From positions 3,286,001-3,350,000 of the forward strand of contig NZ_CP135052.1 in assembly GCF_029193595.2 (NCBI RefSeq): a stretch of 64,000 nucleotides of DNA. The letters run 5' to 3'. Under the pieces are notes generated by a model that was given only the letters and a program-made list of their open reading frames with translations, was not told where the DNA came from and did not search any database. This document shows, piece after piece, positions 10,111 to 20,135 of this stretch (position 1 is the stretch's first letter; each line of letters begins with the position of its first letter). The stretch is from Providencia hangzhouensis (GTDB lineage: Bacteria > Pseudomonadota > Gammaproteobacteria > Enterobacterales > Enterobacteriaceae). The translations under genes were made by a program, and so were the position numbers.

Positions 10111-12129
10111 TTAGGAATTAGCGATAAACTGGGAGCGTATCTCCTGCAATTCGTCTCTGACTCGCGCAGCCGCTTCAAATTCAAGATCTTGAGCATGCTT
10201 ATACATTTGCGCTTCAAGTTGCGAAATCCGTTGCTCCAACTCTTTTGTTGACATTGATTGAATATCAACCGAATTATTATTTTTGGTATTGTCTTTCGTG
10301 CGGCTTTTTCCTTTGCCACCCACTTTGTGGCCAATTTGCAGAATATCACCGATTTTCTTATTCAACCCTTGTGGAACGATGCCATGTTCTTCGTTGAACG
10401 CCATTTGTTTAGCACGGCGACGCTCTGTTTCTGCAATCGCTTTTTGCATGGAGTTGGTGATCCTGTCTCCATAGAGGATTGCCTTACCATTTAAGTTACG
10501 AGCCGCACGCCCTATGGTTTGAATAAGCGAACGTTCCGAACGCAAGAAACCTTCTTTGTCCGCGTCTAAAATAGCCACCAGAGATACCTCTGGCATATCC
10601 AAGCCTTCTCTTAATAAGTTGATCCCAACCAGCACATCAAACTCACCAAGCCGCAAGTCGCGAATAATTTCCACGCGCTCGACTGTATCGATATCTGAGT
10701 GAAGATAACGAACTCGCTCCCCGTGTTCTTCGAGATATTCCGTTAAATCCTCGGCCATACGTTTAGTTAATGTGGTGACTAACACACGTTCATTTTTCTG
10801 CACACGTATACGAATTTCAGACAGTAAATCATCTACTTGGGTAGAAACTGGGCGAACTTCAATTATCGGGTCAAGTAGGCCTGTAGGCCTAACAACTTGC
10901 TCAATCACCTCATTGCCTGATTTATCAAGCTCATAGTTACCCGGTGTTGCTGAAACATAAATAGTTTGCGGCGCTAAAGCTTCGAATTCTTCAAAACGCA
11001 TTGGCCGGTTATCTAATGCAGAAGGAAGACGAAAACCATATTCAACTAAGGTCTCTTTTCTTGAGCGGTCCCCTTTGTACATCGCGCCTATTTGTGGGAT
11101 GGTAACGTGAGACTCATCAACCACTAGCAAGCCATCTGCAGGCAAGTAATCGAATAATGTCGGAGGTGGTTCACCGGGCGCACGACCCGATAAGTAGCGC
11201 GAATAGTTTTCAATACCTGAACAATAACCGAGCTCATTCATCATTTCTAAGTCGAATTGTGTTCGTTGGGTAATACGCTGTTCTTCAAGTAGTTTATTGT
11301 TTTCCAGTAATACTTTTCGCCTATCCGCTAATTCAACCTTAATTTGTTCCATTGCTTCAAGGATACGTTCTCTCGGTGTGACATAGTGCGTTTTTGGATA
11401 AACGGTAAAGCGAGGAACACGATGTTGTATTTGACCTGTCAATGGGTCAAATAATGATAACCGTTCAACTTCGTCATCAAATAGCTCAACGCGTAAGGCA
11501 TATTCGTCTGATTCCGCTGGGAAAATATCGATAACTTCGCCGCGAACACGGAAAGTCCCTCGCGTGAAGGCTTGGTCATTACGCGTATATTGTAAGTCCG
11601 CTAAACGCCTTAAAATTGAGCGCTGGTCGATGATCATGCCATCCGTTAGGTGCAACATCATTTTTAAATAGCTGTCAGGGTCACCCAAACCATAAATAGC
11701 TGACACAGAAGCCACCACAATTACATCGCGGCGTTCGAGTAAGGCCTTAGTCGCAGATAGACGCATTTGCTCAATATGTTCGTTTACAGAGGCGTCTTTT
11801 TCAATGAAAGTATCTGAGCTTGGGACGTAAGCTTCAGGCTGATAATAGTCATAGTAAGAAACGAAATATTCCACAGCGTTATCTGGGAAGAAGGCTTTCA
11901 TTTCACTATAAAGCTGTGCCGCTAAGGTTTTATTATGCGCCATTAGCATGGTGGGCCGGTTCTCTTGCGCAATGACGTTGGCAATAGTGAACGTTTTACC
12001 GGACCCCGTTACGCCTAATAGAGTTTGATGAGCAAGTCCATCTTGTAGCCCTTCCCTTAATTTATGGATAGCTTCGGGTTGGTCCCCTCCCGGCTGAAAA
12101 TCAGAATACAGCTTAAAATCCTTACTCAT
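10111..12129 (-). CDS. uvrB: Excinuclease ABC subunit UvrB
   Basis: UvrB is the damage-verification helicase-like subunit of nucleotide excision repair. It is loaded by UvrA and then recruits UvrC. In order it shows Walker [11 protein letters not shown] (near residue 39), the beta-hairpin region [16 protein letters not shown] as motif II, later helicase motifs ([21 protein letters not shown]) and the C-terminal UVR coiled-coil ([13 protein letters not shown]) that binds UvrC. I start it at the ATG at 12129 ([11 protein letters not shown], 672 residues), preceded by AAGGGG. A longer in-frame reading adds six residues that lack homology. A LexA box overlaps its promoter. Confidence 0.97.
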   Translation of the reverse strand: MSKDFKLYSDFQPGGDQPEAIHKLREGLQDGLAHQTLLGVTGSGKTFTIANVIAQENRPTMLMAHNKTLAAQLYSEMKAFFPDNAVEYFVSYYDYYQPEAYVPSSDTFIEKDASVNEHIEQMRLSATKALLERRDVIVVASVSAIYGLGDPDSYLKMMLHLTDGMIIDQRSILRRLADLQYTRNDQAFTRGTFRVRGEVIDIFPAESDEYALRVELFDDEVERLSLFDPLTGQIQHRVPRFTVYPKTHYVTPRERILEAMEQIKVELADRRKVLLENNKLLEEQRITQRTQFDLEMMNELGYCSGIENYSRYLSGRAPGEPPPTLFDYLPADGLLVVDESHVTIPQIGAMYKGDRSRKETLVEYGFRLPSALDNRPMRFEEFEALAPQTIYVSATPGNYELDKSGNEVIEQVVRPTGLLDPIIEVRPVSTQVDDLLSEIRIRVQKNERVLVTTLTKRMAEDLTEYLEEHGERVRYLHSDIDTVERVEIIRDLRLGEFDVLVGINLLREGLDMPEVSLVAILDADKEGFLRSERSLIQTIGRAARNLNGKAILYGDRITNSMQKAIAETERRRAKQMAFNEEHGIVPQGLNKKIGDILQIGHKVGGKGKSRTKDNTKNNNSVDIQSMSTKELEQRISQLEAQMYKHAQDLEFEAAARVRDELQEIRSQFIANS

Positions 12130-12159
12130 ATTAACGCCCCTTAACAAGTTTCTTCCAAT

Positions 12160-12187
12160 ATAATACTGGATAAAAAACCAGCTTCAA
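12160..12187 (-). promoter_or_regulatory. uvrB promoter with overlapping LexA (SOS) box
   Basis: Read leftward, TTGAAG (12182-12187), 16 bp and TATTAT (12160-12165) form a sigma70-type promoter. Between them lies CTGGATAAAAAACCAG in plus-strand reading (12166-12181), which fits the SOS pattern CTG-N10-CAG and closely resembles the E. coli uvrB box. LexA bound here would cover the spacer and block initiation, so uvrB should be DNA-damage inducible. Confidence 0.82.
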
Positions 12188-12240
12188 GTATTGAAGCTAA
12201 ATTTTCTGTTAATCTCCGCTCTGATATGTTTATAAAAATG

Positions 12241-12474
12241 TTATCCCCAAAAAAGTACTTGACCTTTTTGAAACTTTATATTTTATGCTATTGCATTTTT
12301 ATGCCATACCTCAAATACAAATTGAAGGCTTGATTTTATTTAACCATTTGTATTTATTATAGATTAATTTAAAGTCCAGAATCACATCAAATAAACCCAA
12401 AGCCGCTTGTCACCTAGCGTAGAACTTGTTTTATAACGTTAATACACAAGGTTATCCACAGAAATGGTGGATAA
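12241..12474. promoter_or_regulatory. Group of DnaA-box-like sites upstream of uvrB
   Basis: TTATCCACA at 12452-12460 is a perfect consensus DnaA box. An inverted neighbour, TTATCCACC on the minus strand, lies at 12466-12474, and TTATCCCCA at 12241-12249 differs by one base. I recall that the distal uvrB promoter of E. coli also overlaps DnaA-binding sequence, so this may be a conserved control region. No gene is present between 12188 and 12756. Confidence 0.5.
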
Positions 12475-12706
12475 CTCTTGAAGCCCTTAGAGCTCATGGA
12501 TTCACAGGATCTCTAAGATTTGCTCAATGGAGGCAAAATGACAAAAAGATGGCAGTTTAATGAAAAAATTTTTAAGTAGTAACTGCTATGAAAAACAGAT
12601 TTTATATTTTTTATTAAGATCTGAGTGGTATTTTTACTGAAATACTTGACAGTATTTTAGTTGAGAACGTTAAAAAAGATCGGCTCCCTATTTAACAATT
12701 GATCAG

Positions 12707-12732
12707 CCCCAAGCATTGAGTATGGCTTGGGG
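12707..12732 (-). terminator. Hairpin after bioD, possible terminator
   Basis: CCCCAAGC and GCTTGGGG form an 8-bp G+C-rich stem with a 10-nt loop, 25 bp past the bioD stop. No clear U-run follows on the minus strand, so it may be a weak or protein-dependent end signal for bioBFCD. Confidence 0.45.
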
Positions 12733-12756
12733 AAAAGTATTGATATTTTTATATAA

Positions 12757-13434
12757 TCAAATAGTTAATAAAGAAAGATCCAAATAGCTTCCTAATTTAC
12801 CGTTGAGTGTTTTTTGGTGTGGGATCACCCCTAAACAAGGTGTTTTGATCATTCGGTTAAGTGTTGACAAATATTGCTCTTGGAAAATACCTGCGGGTTC
12901 AACTTCATTGGCAACCCAGCCGGCTACGGGTAAACCTGCAGCTTCGATAGATTCCATGGTTAACAATGCATGGTTTATACAGCCTAACTTAACACCAACA
13001 ACTAAAATAACGGGGAGTTGCTGTTCAATCACCCAATCTGCATAAGTTTTTTCTACAGATAACGGGGTATACCATCCACCAGCCCCCTCGACTAATAACC
13101 AATCCGCTTGGGACTTCAAATAAGCCAACCCTTTATTTATCACTGAAAATTCAATGGGTTGATTTAATTTCTCACTGATAATGTGCGGTGAAGTTGGCGC
13201 TTCAAATACAATAGGATTAATCGCCTCATAGGGTAATTTTACTCGGCTATTGGCTTGTAATAACAACGCATCGCTATTACGTAGGCCATCCGCCGTGAGC
13301 TCACTCCCAGATGCGACAGGCTTATAGCCCACCGTATTCAAACCTTGATAACCCGCAGCTTGCAATAAAGCACAACTTACAACGGTTTTCCCTACTTCTG
13401 TATCCGTTCCTGTTACAAAATACATTTTAGTCAC
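12757..13434 (-). CDS. bioD: ATP-dependent dethiobiotin synthetase BioD
   Basis: BioD closes the ureido ring of dethiobiotin from 7,8-diaminopelargonate, CO2 and ATP. It carries the P-loop GTDTEVGKT near residue 9, KPVASGSE, the VEGAGGW motif and VVGVKLGCINHALLT. I choose the GTG at 13434 (MTKMYFVTG), which aligns with E. coli MSKRYFVTG, has GGAG upstream and overlaps the bioC stop region by 8 bp. ATG 13425 is the alternative. Length is 226 residues, typical for the family. It is the last gene of bioBFCD. Confidence 0.93.
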   Translation of the reverse strand: MTKMYFVTGTDTEVGKTVVSCALLQAAGYQGLNTVGYKPVASGSELTADGLRNSDALLLQANSRVKLPYEAINPIVFEAPTSPHIISEKLNQPIEFSVINKGLAYLKSQADWLLVEGAGGWYTPLSVEKTYADWVIEQQLPVILVVGVKLGCINHALLTMESIEAAGLPVAGWVANEVEPAGIFQEQYLSTLNRMIKTPCLGVIPHQKTLNGKLGSYLDLSLLTI

Positions 13435-14212
13435 GGTAAATCGCTCCAAACACCGTATGATAAGTTAGAGGTAAGCCTTGCTCTGTCATTGGATAGAGCA
13501 AAGCAAGTTGCTGCAAATGCTGGCGGGTCATTAACCCTGCTTTACGCCCAGCAGTCAAATGTGTCGCCCCAATGCCTTTCAATGAATGAAGCAACGCTAT
13601 TAATTCAGGAAAATAGACGGTATCCTTCTGAAAAATAAGTTTATGTCTCCATGACTGACAACTATTTTGTATCTGCTGAACACTGAGAAAGGAATTCACA
13701 TGTGAATAGCCGTCAAGTGAATGCCAAGCTGAAGACAATTCTGCGAGAGAATGCTCTGCAAGTGTGGTGAACACCACAACTCCCCCCGGTTTTGTCACTC
13801 GATATAATTCACTTAATGCTTTGCTGAGATCTTGGCACCATTGGACCGATAAATTGGAAAAAACCACATCAAAGGTTTGTGAATCTAACGGAATGGATTC
13901 TATGTCAGCACATAAATAATGATCAGCCACAGCTTTCGTTTGCGCCATTTCGAGCATACCAGCAGAAAGATCTAAAGCCGTGATGTGATATCCTTGATTT
14001 TTCAGTTTATGGCTAAAATACCCCGTACCGCACCCTGCATCTAAAATATGTAATGGTACTGTGAGTTCTGAACTGTTTAAGACTGAAGTCAGTTGACCAA
14101 GCAGTTGTGTTCCTGTTGATCGTTGATAACTTGCCACTGAGTCATAACTTTTAGCCGCACGGCCAAATGCCGCTGCAATTTTATGCTTTTCACGACTGAG
14201 CGATAAAGTCAT
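13427..14212 (-). CDS. bioC: Malonyl-ACP O-methyltransferase BioC
   Basis: BioC methylates malonyl-ACP so that the fatty acid machinery can build the pimeloyl chain of biotin. It is a class I SAM methyltransferase: [14 protein letters not shown] is the SAM-binding glycine loop, [12 protein letters not shown] is motif II, and [15 protein letters not shown] is the substrate-side segment seen in BioC proteins. Its 261 residues are normal. The start overlaps the end of bioF by 23 bp, and bioD overlaps its own end, so the operon is tightly coupled. Confidence 0.94.
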   Translation of the reverse strand: MTLSLSREKHKIAAAFGRAAKSYDSVASYQRSTGTQLLGQLTSVLNSSELTVPLHILDAGCGTGYFSHKLKNQGYHITALDLSAGMLEMAQTKAVADHYLCADIESIPLDSQTFDVVFSNLSVQWCQDLSKALSELYRVTKPGGVVVFTTLAEHSLAELSSAWHSLDGYSHVNSFLSVQQIQNSCQSWRHKLIFQKDTVYFPELIALLHSLKGIGATHLTAGRKAGLMTRQHLQQLALLYPMTEQGLPLTYHTVFGAIYRD

Positions 14213-15347
14213 GTAAAGCCTCCAATAATTGATCGATATCTTGACGTTGATGCGCAGCGCTTAATGTGACTCGTAACCTAGCACTCCCAGGCGGAACCGT
14301 TGGCGGCCTGATCGCTTGCACCCAAATATTTTTTTTGCGTAAGAAATTGGCTAACTGTTGGCTAGCTTGGTTTTCCCCGATAATTAATGGTTGAATAGCC
14401 GTCATTGAATTAGCCAGCTGCATGCCATTAAAATCAGCATTATTTCTAAAATACGCAATATGTTGGTTAAGGTCTTCTCGTGCTTGATCTGCGAGCTGAA
14501 TTTGCTCAACTGCCGCTAGAAGCGCGACAGCCTGAGCCGGAGGCATTGAAGTGCTATAAATTAAATGGCGTGCGGATTGGACAAAAAATTCAGCCGTTGA
14601 CTCATCACACAATACCGCTGCGCCGCTTAAACCAAACGCTTTACCAAATGTCACGACTAAAATTTCAGGTTTAACCCCATTCGCGAAGCAACTACCACGG
14701 CCTTGTTCTCCGATAACACCAATACCGTGTGCATCATCAACCATCAGCCAAGCATGCTGATTTCTAGCGATTTCCTGCAATTGTTGAAGTGGAGCACTAT
14801 CGCCATCCATACTAAAAACGCCTTCTGTGACGACAAGCGTTTTTCCCGAAACGGGTTTTTGGATTAAGTTATCAAGTGATAGAGGGTTATTATGCTTAAA
14901 GCGCCTTAATTGAGCCCCTGAATGAATCGAGGCCTCCATTATCGATGCATGACTAAGTTTATCCGCTAAAATACGATCATTTTCCGACATTAATGCCGTG
15001 ATCACCGCATGGTTCGCGGCAAAACCTGAAATAAACAATAAAGCTTTTGGGTAGCCGAGCCAATCAGCGAGAGCTTGCTCTAATTTATCATGTGCTTTGG
15101 TGAACCCTGTAATATGGCCCGATCCTCCACTACCCACACCATATTCATCAGCCCCACGTTGCCACGCGGCAACCACTTGAGGATGATGGGCTAATCCCAA
15201 ATAATCATTGGATGAGAAATTAAGAAATTCTTTTCCAGCCAGAAAAAGCGAACGACCATTGGCACTATCAATACACTGCCGTTGACGCCAGATAGAAGCC
15301 TGCTTACGCTGCTCTATCTGGTTTTGTATAAATGATTGCCAAGTCAT
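14190..15347 (-). CDS. bioF: 8-amino-7-oxononanoate synthase BioF
   Basis: This PLP enzyme condenses pimeloyl-ACP with L-alanine to give 8-amino-7-oxononanoate. Visible hallmarks are [13 protein letters not shown] at the N terminus, [10 protein letters not shown], the aspartate-bearing [16 protein letters not shown], and [16 protein letters not shown] with the PLP lysine. At 385 residues it matches E. coli (384). Its start touches the bioB stop region (both at 15347), indicating coupled translation. Confidence 0.95.
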   Translation of the reverse strand: MTWQSFIQNQIEQRKQASIWRQRQCIDSANGRSLFLAGKEFLNFSSNDYLGLAHHPQVVAAWQRGADEYGVGSGGSGHITGFTKAHDKLEQALADWLGYPKALLFISGFAANHAVITALMSENDRILADKLSHASIMEASIHSGAQLRRFKHNNPLSLDNLIQKPVSGKTLVVTEGVFSMDGDSAPLQQLQEIARNQHAWLMVDDAHGIGVIGEQGRGSCFANGVKPEILVVTFGKAFGLSGAAVLCDESTAEFFVQSARHLIYSTSMPPAQAVALLAAVEQIQLADQAREDLNQHIAYFRNNADFNGMQLANSMTAIQPLIIGENQASQQLANFLRKKNIWVQAIRPPTVPPGSARLRVTLSAAHQRQDIDQLLEALHDFIAQS

Positions 15348-16384
15348 TATACTGCTGCGTTATAAAATTGAGGGTTATCGGCGGTTAACAACGTTTCGGC
15401 TAACTTAGCGGCTTGATGGTTATCCCCTTCGTCAGTTTCAATTCGCTCAGGGTTAATATCCAGTTTTCTAAATAGTGCTAAATCTTTGTTTTCATCAGGA
15501 TTTGGCGTCGTTAATAATTTACACCCATAGAATACTGAGTTCGCACCGGCCATAAAACATAATGCCTGAGTTTGCTCATTCATGTATTCACGGCCTGCCG
15601 ACAGCCTAACGTATGACGTTGGCATCATGATACGTGCAACGGCAATAGTACGAATAAAATCAAACGCATCGACATCTTCGTTATCTGCCATCGGGGTTCC
15701 TTCAACCTTCATCAACATGTTGATCGGCACACTTTCTGGCGGTTTAGGTAAATTTGCCAGTTGCACCAATAAGGCCGCTCGGTCACTGACTTTTTCGCCT
15801 AAGCCTAAAATCCCACCAGAGCAGACTTTGATCCCTGCGTCTCGGACATTTTCGAGTGTATTTAAGCGGTCTTGATAACTGCGAGTCGTAATAATATTGC
15901 CATAGTATTCAGGAGAGGTATCAAGGTTATGATTATAATAATCTAACCCGGCTTCTGCTAAGCGTTGAGCTTGAGAATTATCAATCATCCCTAAAGTCAT
16001 ACAGGTTTCCATCCCTAATAACTTCACTTCTTTTACCATCATTTCAAGATAAGGCATATCGCGTTCTTTCGGATTCCGCCATGCCGCGCCCATACAAAAA
16101 CGCGTTGAACCTGCTTGCTTAGCTTTTTTCGCAGACTCCAGAACTTGCTGAACTTCCATTAGTTTTTCAGTTTCTAGTCCTGTTTTATAGCGCGCGCTTT
16201 GCGCACAATACTTACAATCTTCTGGGCAAGCCCCAGTTTTAATCGATAGCAAAGTACTGACTTGCACTTGCTGGGGGTCGAAATGTTGGCGATGAATTTG
16301 CTGTGCCTGAAATAATAATTCAAAAAAAGGCATTGAAAACAGTTCATTAGCTTGTTTTATTGTCCACTGTTTTAATTGGCTCAC
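15347..16384 (-). CDS. bioB: Biotin synthase BioB (radical SAM)
   Basis: BioB inserts sulfur into dethiobiotin to form biotin. The radical-SAM motif CPEDCKYC lies near residue 53. The stretch [12 protein letters not shown] and the downstream Cys/Arg ligands for the auxiliary [2Fe-2S] cluster ([20 protein letters not shown]) are present. The 345 residues equal the usual size. It is the first gene of bioBFCD, which diverges from bioA across a shared operator region. Confidence 0.96.
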   Translation of the reverse strand: MSQLKQWTIKQANELFSMPFFELLFQAQQIHRQHFDPQQVQVSTLLSIKTGACPEDCKYCAQSARYKTGLETEKLMEVQQVLESAKKAKQAGSTRFCMGAAWRNPKERDMPYLEMMVKEVKLLGMETCMTLGMIDNSQAQRLAEAGLDYYNHNLDTSPEYYGNIITTRSYQDRLNTLENVRDAGIKVCSGGILGLGEKVSDRAALLVQLANLPKPPESVPINMLMKVEGTPMADNEDVDAFDFIRTIAVARIMMPTSYVRLSAGREYMNEQTQALCFMAGANSVFYGCKLLTTPNPDENKDLALFRKLDINPERIETDEGDNHQAAKLAETLLTADNPQFYNAAV

Positions 16385-16436
16385 GGAAACTCTCCAGTTG
16401 AAAAAGTTGTTGCCAGTTTAAATATTGCGATTATCA

Positions 16437-16467
16437 TGTCAACTAAAATGATCTAAAAAAGTTGACG
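16437..16467. promoter_or_regulatory. BirA-type biotin operator between bioB and bioA
   Basis: TGTCAACT (16437-16444) and its near-inverse AGTTGACG (16460-16467) are separated by 15 A+T-rich bases. This resembles the bio operator architecture of enterobacteria in position, symmetry and half-site spacing. Biotinyl-AMP-bound BirA would repress both divergent units. The half-sites differ from the E. coli TTGTAAACC, so this is a strong positional inference, not an exact match. Confidence 0.65.
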
Positions 16468-16477
16468 ATGATAGCAA

Positions 16478-17746
16478 ATGGATAACGTAGATATTCAGTT
16501 TGATGCCAAACATATTTGGCACCCTTATACCTCGATGAGCCAGCCAATTCCGGCTTATCCGATTATTGAAGCCCATGGAGCCGAGCTAGTCATGGCCGAT
16601 GGAGAAAAATTAATTGATGGTATGTCTTCATGGTGGGCAGCCATTCATGGTTACAATCACCCTGTATTAAACCAAGCGGTAATAACGCAATTAGCGAAAA
16701 TGTCCCATGTGATGTTTGGCGGGATTACGCACCCACCCGCAGTGAATCTATGTAAACAGTTGGTTGCCATCACACCAGAGCCGCTGGAATGTGTGTTTCT
16801 CGCTGACTCAGGCTCCGTGGCAGTTGAAGTTGCTCTGAAAATGGCATTGCAATATTGGCAAGCAAAAGGGGAAAAGCGTCAGCGCATCCTGACATTACGC
16901 CATGGATATCATGGTGATACTTTCGGTGCGATGGCCGTTTGTGACCCAGATAATTCAATGCATGGCCTGTATAAGGGGTATTTACCTCCGCATATTTTTG
17001 TGGAAGCCCCTCAATGCGGTTTTTACGACGAATGGGACAGCGCCGATTTGCATCCTCTTGAAGTTCAACTTGCCGAAAATAGCGATAAAATTGCGGCGAT
17101 CATCCTTGAACCGATCGTTCAAGGGGCTGGTGGAATGCGTATCTATCACCCTGAATATTTAAAGGGAGTCCGCCATTTGTGTGATCAATATGGTCTACTG
17201 TTGATCGCTGATGAAATTGCGACTGGTTTTGGTCGTACGGGTAAATTGTTTGCTTGCCATCATGCTGATATATCACCCGATATTATGTGTTTAGGTAAAG
17301 CACTAACTGGGGGCTATATGACACTTTCTGCCACTCTCACAACTCGCCATGTGGCAGAAACCATTAGCAATGGTGAAGCAGGTTGCTTTATGCATGGACC
17401 AACCTTTATGGGTAACCCTCTTGCCTGTGCGGTGGCGGATGCCAGCCTGAGTTTGTTACTCAATAGTCCTTGGCAGAAAATAATTGCCACTATCGAACAA
17501 CAACTTAAGGCTGAACTGATGCCTTTAATATCCCACCCTAGTGTTGCAGATGTACGTGTTCTTGGTGCAATTGGCGTGATTGAAATGAAGCAGCCAGTCA
17601 ATACAGCCGCTTTACAAAAAGTATTCGTGGAAAATGGTGTTTGGGTTCGCCCATTCTGCAAACTTATTTATGTTATGCCACCGTATATCATCACCCCCGA
17701 GCAACTCAGTAAAGTAACAAATGCAATGGCAAAAGTGTTGGGATAG
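16478..17746 (+). CDS. bioA: Adenosylmethionine-8-amino-7-oxononanoate aminotransferase BioA
   Basis: BioA transfers an amino group from SAM to 8-amino-7-oxononanoate, giving 7,8-diaminopelargonate. It is a class III PLP aminotransferase. [10 protein letters not shown] and [13 protein letters not shown] form the substrate pocket, [12 protein letters not shown] has the cofactor aspartate, and [11 protein letters not shown] has the PLP lysine. The 422 residues are close to E. coli (429). No strong ribosome site precedes the ATG, as is common for the short bioA leader. It is transcribed divergently from bioB. Confidence 0.95.
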   Translation: MDNVDIQFDAKHIWHPYTSMSQPIPAYPIIEAHGAELVMADGEKLIDGMSSWWAAIHGYNHPVLNQAVITQLAKMSHVMFGGITHPPAVNLCKQLVAITPEPLECVFLADSGSVAVEVALKMALQYWQAKGEKRQRILTLRHGYHGDTFGAMAVCDPDNSMHGLYKGYLPPHIFVEAPQCGFYDEWDSADLHPLEVQLAENSDKIAAIILEPIVQGAGGMRIYHPEYLKGVRHLCDQYGLLLIADEIATGFGRTGKLFACHHADISPDIMCLGKALTGGYMTLSATLTTRHVAETISNGEAGCFMHGPTFMGNPLACAVADASLSLLLNSPWQKIIATIEQQLKAELMPLISHPSVADVRVLGAIGVIEMKQPVNTAALQKVFVENGVWVRPFCKLIYVMPPYIITPEQLSKVTNAMAKVLG

Positions 17747-17811
17747 CACAATAAATTCAATGGTAATCGAAGTGATTGTTACTGAATTTTTAATCTAGAG
17801 TATTTCATAAA

Positions 17812-17920
17812 TCATTTGAGCTGTAACAAGGCGGCAAGTGAAACTAAGCCCTAGGAGCATACACCAGTATGTGACTAGGGTTAGTAAACGTAGCCAACAC
17901 AGTTACGGCTCAAAGGATGA
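17812..17920. repeat. Palindromic intergenic repeat, copy 2 (overlaps the end of pgl)
   Basis: The inverted ends are TCATTTGAGCTGTAAC (17812-17827) and GTTACGGCTCAAAGGATGA (17902-17920). The core reads AAGGCGGCAAGTGAA, AGGAGCATACA, AGTATGTGACTAGGG and GTAGCCAACAC, matching copy 1. It lies between convergent bioA and pgl. Its right end enters the pgl reading frame and provides the stop codon. Confidence 0.78.
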
Positions 17921-18896
17921 CTGAAATAACCCACATAGGACCTTTCCCGACCATATACCGTCCTATTTGTGTCAATTTCCCTGTAATCGGGTCAATTTCA
18001 GAAACTGAAATATGGTCTGATTTTTGCCCACTCGAAATTAAAAAGCGCCCTGTTGCATCGATATTAAAGCCCCTTGGGTGCGTCTCTGTTGGGTAACGTG
18101 CTTCTAATGTTAGCTCGCAACCGTCATCAGAAACCAGATAGTGGCTGAGGTAACTTTCAGAACGTTCACTAACATACAAATGGCGGCCATCTGGCGTAAT
18201 GTGGATATCTGCAGCCCAGCGCTGACTTTCGTTACCTAATGGGTAATTTGCCAAAGTTTGCATGTTACGATAGCGAGTAAATTTACGATACACGCCTACC
18301 GTTGAGTCTAACTCATTCACACAATAAATGACTTTTTCAGTAGGATGGAAAGCCAGATGACGGGGGCCGGATTTCGCAGCTGTGGTAATTTGATCTGCGG
18401 TTGCTTCGGTTAAATAACCATTTTCATGTAAATCGAATAAACGGATATGATCTTCGCCTAAACAAGGAACCCAAAGCTGTTGGTTATCAACATCAACATG
18501 GGAAGAATGTGGATTACGCAAGCCTTCAATCACTTGAACAACGCGATCTGGGACGCCTTCTTCATTAATGGTTAACACTGACAAGTTATGTTGATGATAT
18601 GAAGGAACAAATAGATATTTGCCATTGTTATCAAGGGATAAATGAACCGGTGTACCTGGAATTGATGTCTCCGCTTTTAAACGTAGTAACCCTTTCTCTT
18701 CAATTTCATAGGTTACGACACGGAAATTCGGGCGCACACCAATATAAAGGTGTTTTTTATCATGGCTTAATACCATAGGTTGCACTTGGCCCGGTGTTTT
18801 TACCGTTTGCAGAAGAGTAAGCTCCCCAACCTCATTCATCGACCACACGTGAATTTGCTGACTCTCGGGGCTCGCAATATAAACAACCTGATTCAT
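17910..18896 (-). CDS. pgl: 6-phosphogluconolactonase Pgl (beta-propeller, YbhE type)
   Basis: This enzyme hydrolyses 6-phosphogluconolactone in the oxidative pentose phosphate pathway. It is a seven-bladed beta-propeller of the lactonase family. The start MNQVVYIASPESQQIHVWSM, GQVQPMVLSHDKKHLYIGVRP, GPRHLAFHP, RWAADIHITPDGRHLYVSER and ETHPRGFNID are all typical. Length is 328 residues against 331 in E. coli. The normal C-terminal MWVVVNAH is replaced by MWVISVIL, whose last codons and TGA lie inside repeat copy 2. Activity should be unaffected, since the change is at the extreme end. Confidence 0.95.
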   Translation of the reverse strand: MNQVVYIASPESQQIHVWSMNEVGELTLLQTVKTPGQVQPMVLSHDKKHLYIGVRPNFRVVTYEIEEKGLLRLKAETSIPGTPVHLSLDNNGKYLFVPSYHQHNLSVLTINEEGVPDRVVQVIEGLRNPHSSHVDVDNQQLWVPCLGEDHIRLFDLHENGYLTEATADQITTAAKSGPRHLAFHPTEKVIYCVNELDSTVGVYRKFTRYRNMQTLANYPLGNESQRWAADIHITPDGRHLYVSERSESYLSHYLVSDDGCELTLEARYPTETHPRGFNIDATGRFLISSGQKSDHISVSEIDPITGKLTQIGRYMVGKGPMWVISVIL

Positions 18897-19195
18897 CCTG
18901 ACTCCTTAATTCATGATAAAAATACAAAACCGCATCTATAATCCACTATATTGGCTTCACTATACTTTATATTATGCAAATTACACTGGGTAAATAGCAC
19001 TGACGCGGCTGTTACATATCGTACCAAGAACAAATAATAATGATACTAAAACGGTTCAGTTAACGTTATGATGATAAAACATATCAAGTTGACTATTTTT
19101 ATAGCAATAATTTCTCGTTATTCGTTAAATTCATCATCTCCCTATCTCTACCCCTTTAGTAAGATAGGTAACAACTAAATCACGTGGAGCCGTTT

Positions 19196-20014
19196 ATGTC
19201 ATACCGCGTTATTGCGCTCGATCTTGATGGAACACTGCTTGATCACCAAAAGAAAATTCTGCCTGAATCTTTAGCAGCCTTACAAGAAGCACGCCGCCAA
19301 GGCGTCAAAGTGATCATTGTCACAGGCCGCCATCATGTTGCGATTCATCCGTTTTATCAAACTTTAGATCTCGATACTCCAGCCATTTGTTGTAATGGAA
19401 CCTACCTATACGACTATTTAGGCAAAAAAGTTCTAAAATCAGATCCTATGACCCTCGATTCTGTCACACAAATGATAGACAAACTGCGTGGAACAGATAT
19501 TCAGCATTTAATGTATGTTGATAATGCAATGCTCTATAACGCACAAACAGAAGGCATTAAACGTACATTGAATTGGGCCGAATCCTTACCTGTTGCACAG
19601 CGCCCAACCATTGAATTTGTTGAAGATTACGCTGATGTGATGCATAACTATGATTCTATTTGGAAATTTGCTGTTAGCTCGCCAAATACGGAGCAACTTC
19701 ATCGAGTCGTTAGCGAAATTGAAAATGATTTTGGTTTGGACTGTGAATGGTCTTGGATGGATCAGGTTGATGTCGGCCGCAAAGGCAATAGCAAAGGCCA
19801 ACGCTTAAAAGAGTGGGTCGAATCCCAAGGGATGACGATGAATGATGTTGTGGCTTTCGGTGACAATTTTAATGACTTAAGTATGCTGACAACCGCAGGT
19901 TTAGGTGTCGCAATGGGCAATGCCGTTGATGAAATCAAGCAACAAGCCAAGCTAGTCACTCGCATCAACACGGAGCCGGGTATTGCTGAAGTTATCCGTA
20001 AATACGTTCTCTAA
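19196..20014 (+). CDS. ybhA: HAD-superfamily (Cof-type) phosphatase YbhA, pyridoxal phosphatase
   Basis: This is a cytoplasmic HAD hydrolase of the Cof/type IIB class; the E. coli protein dephosphorylates pyridoxal phosphate and some sugar phosphates. The nucleophile motif is ALDLDGTLLD near residue 7. VTGRHHVAIHPFY follows with the motif II Thr, NSKG carries the Lys, and FGDNFNDLSML is the acidic motif. I use the ATG at 19196 (MSYRVIALD, 272 residues, the same as E. coli) with GTGGAG upstream; a GTG 12 bp earlier adds nothing. It stands next to pgl as in E. coli but divergent. Confidence 0.93.
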   Translation: MSYRVIALDLDGTLLDHQKKILPESLAALQEARRQGVKVIIVTGRHHVAIHPFYQTLDLDTPAICCNGTYLYDYLGKKVLKSDPMTLDSVTQMIDKLRGTDIQHLMYVDNAMLYNAQTEGIKRTLNWAESLPVAQRPTIEFVEDYADVMHNYDSIWKFAVSSPNTEQLHRVVSEIENDFGLDCEWSWMDQVDVGRKGNSKGQRLKEWVESQGMTMNDVVAFGDNFNDLSMLTTAGLGVAMGNAVDEIKQQAKLVTRINTEPGIAEVIRKYVL

Positions 20015-20052
20015 CGGGGTTATGAAATAACAAGAAAACTTAGTTCAATTCA

Positions 20053-20099
20053 GGTTACTGACACTCTCCATACTTTTCGGTTAAAGATTGTCAGTAACC
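20053..20099. terminator. Hairpin between convergent ybhA and the ROK gene
   Basis: GGTTACTGACA and TGTCAGTAACC form a perfect 11-bp stem with a 25-nt loop. It follows the ybhA stop by about 40 bp. It is probably a terminator, but the loop is long and the T-run is poor. Confidence 0.4.
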
Positions 20100-20135
20100 G
20101 GAAAAAACTCTACATAATTGATGAATCAATACAAC

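Noticed and set aside
12241..12474. Chromosomal replication origin
   Set aside because: DnaA-box-like sites are present, but there are too few, and none of the genes usually near oriC are here; better explained as uvrB regulation.
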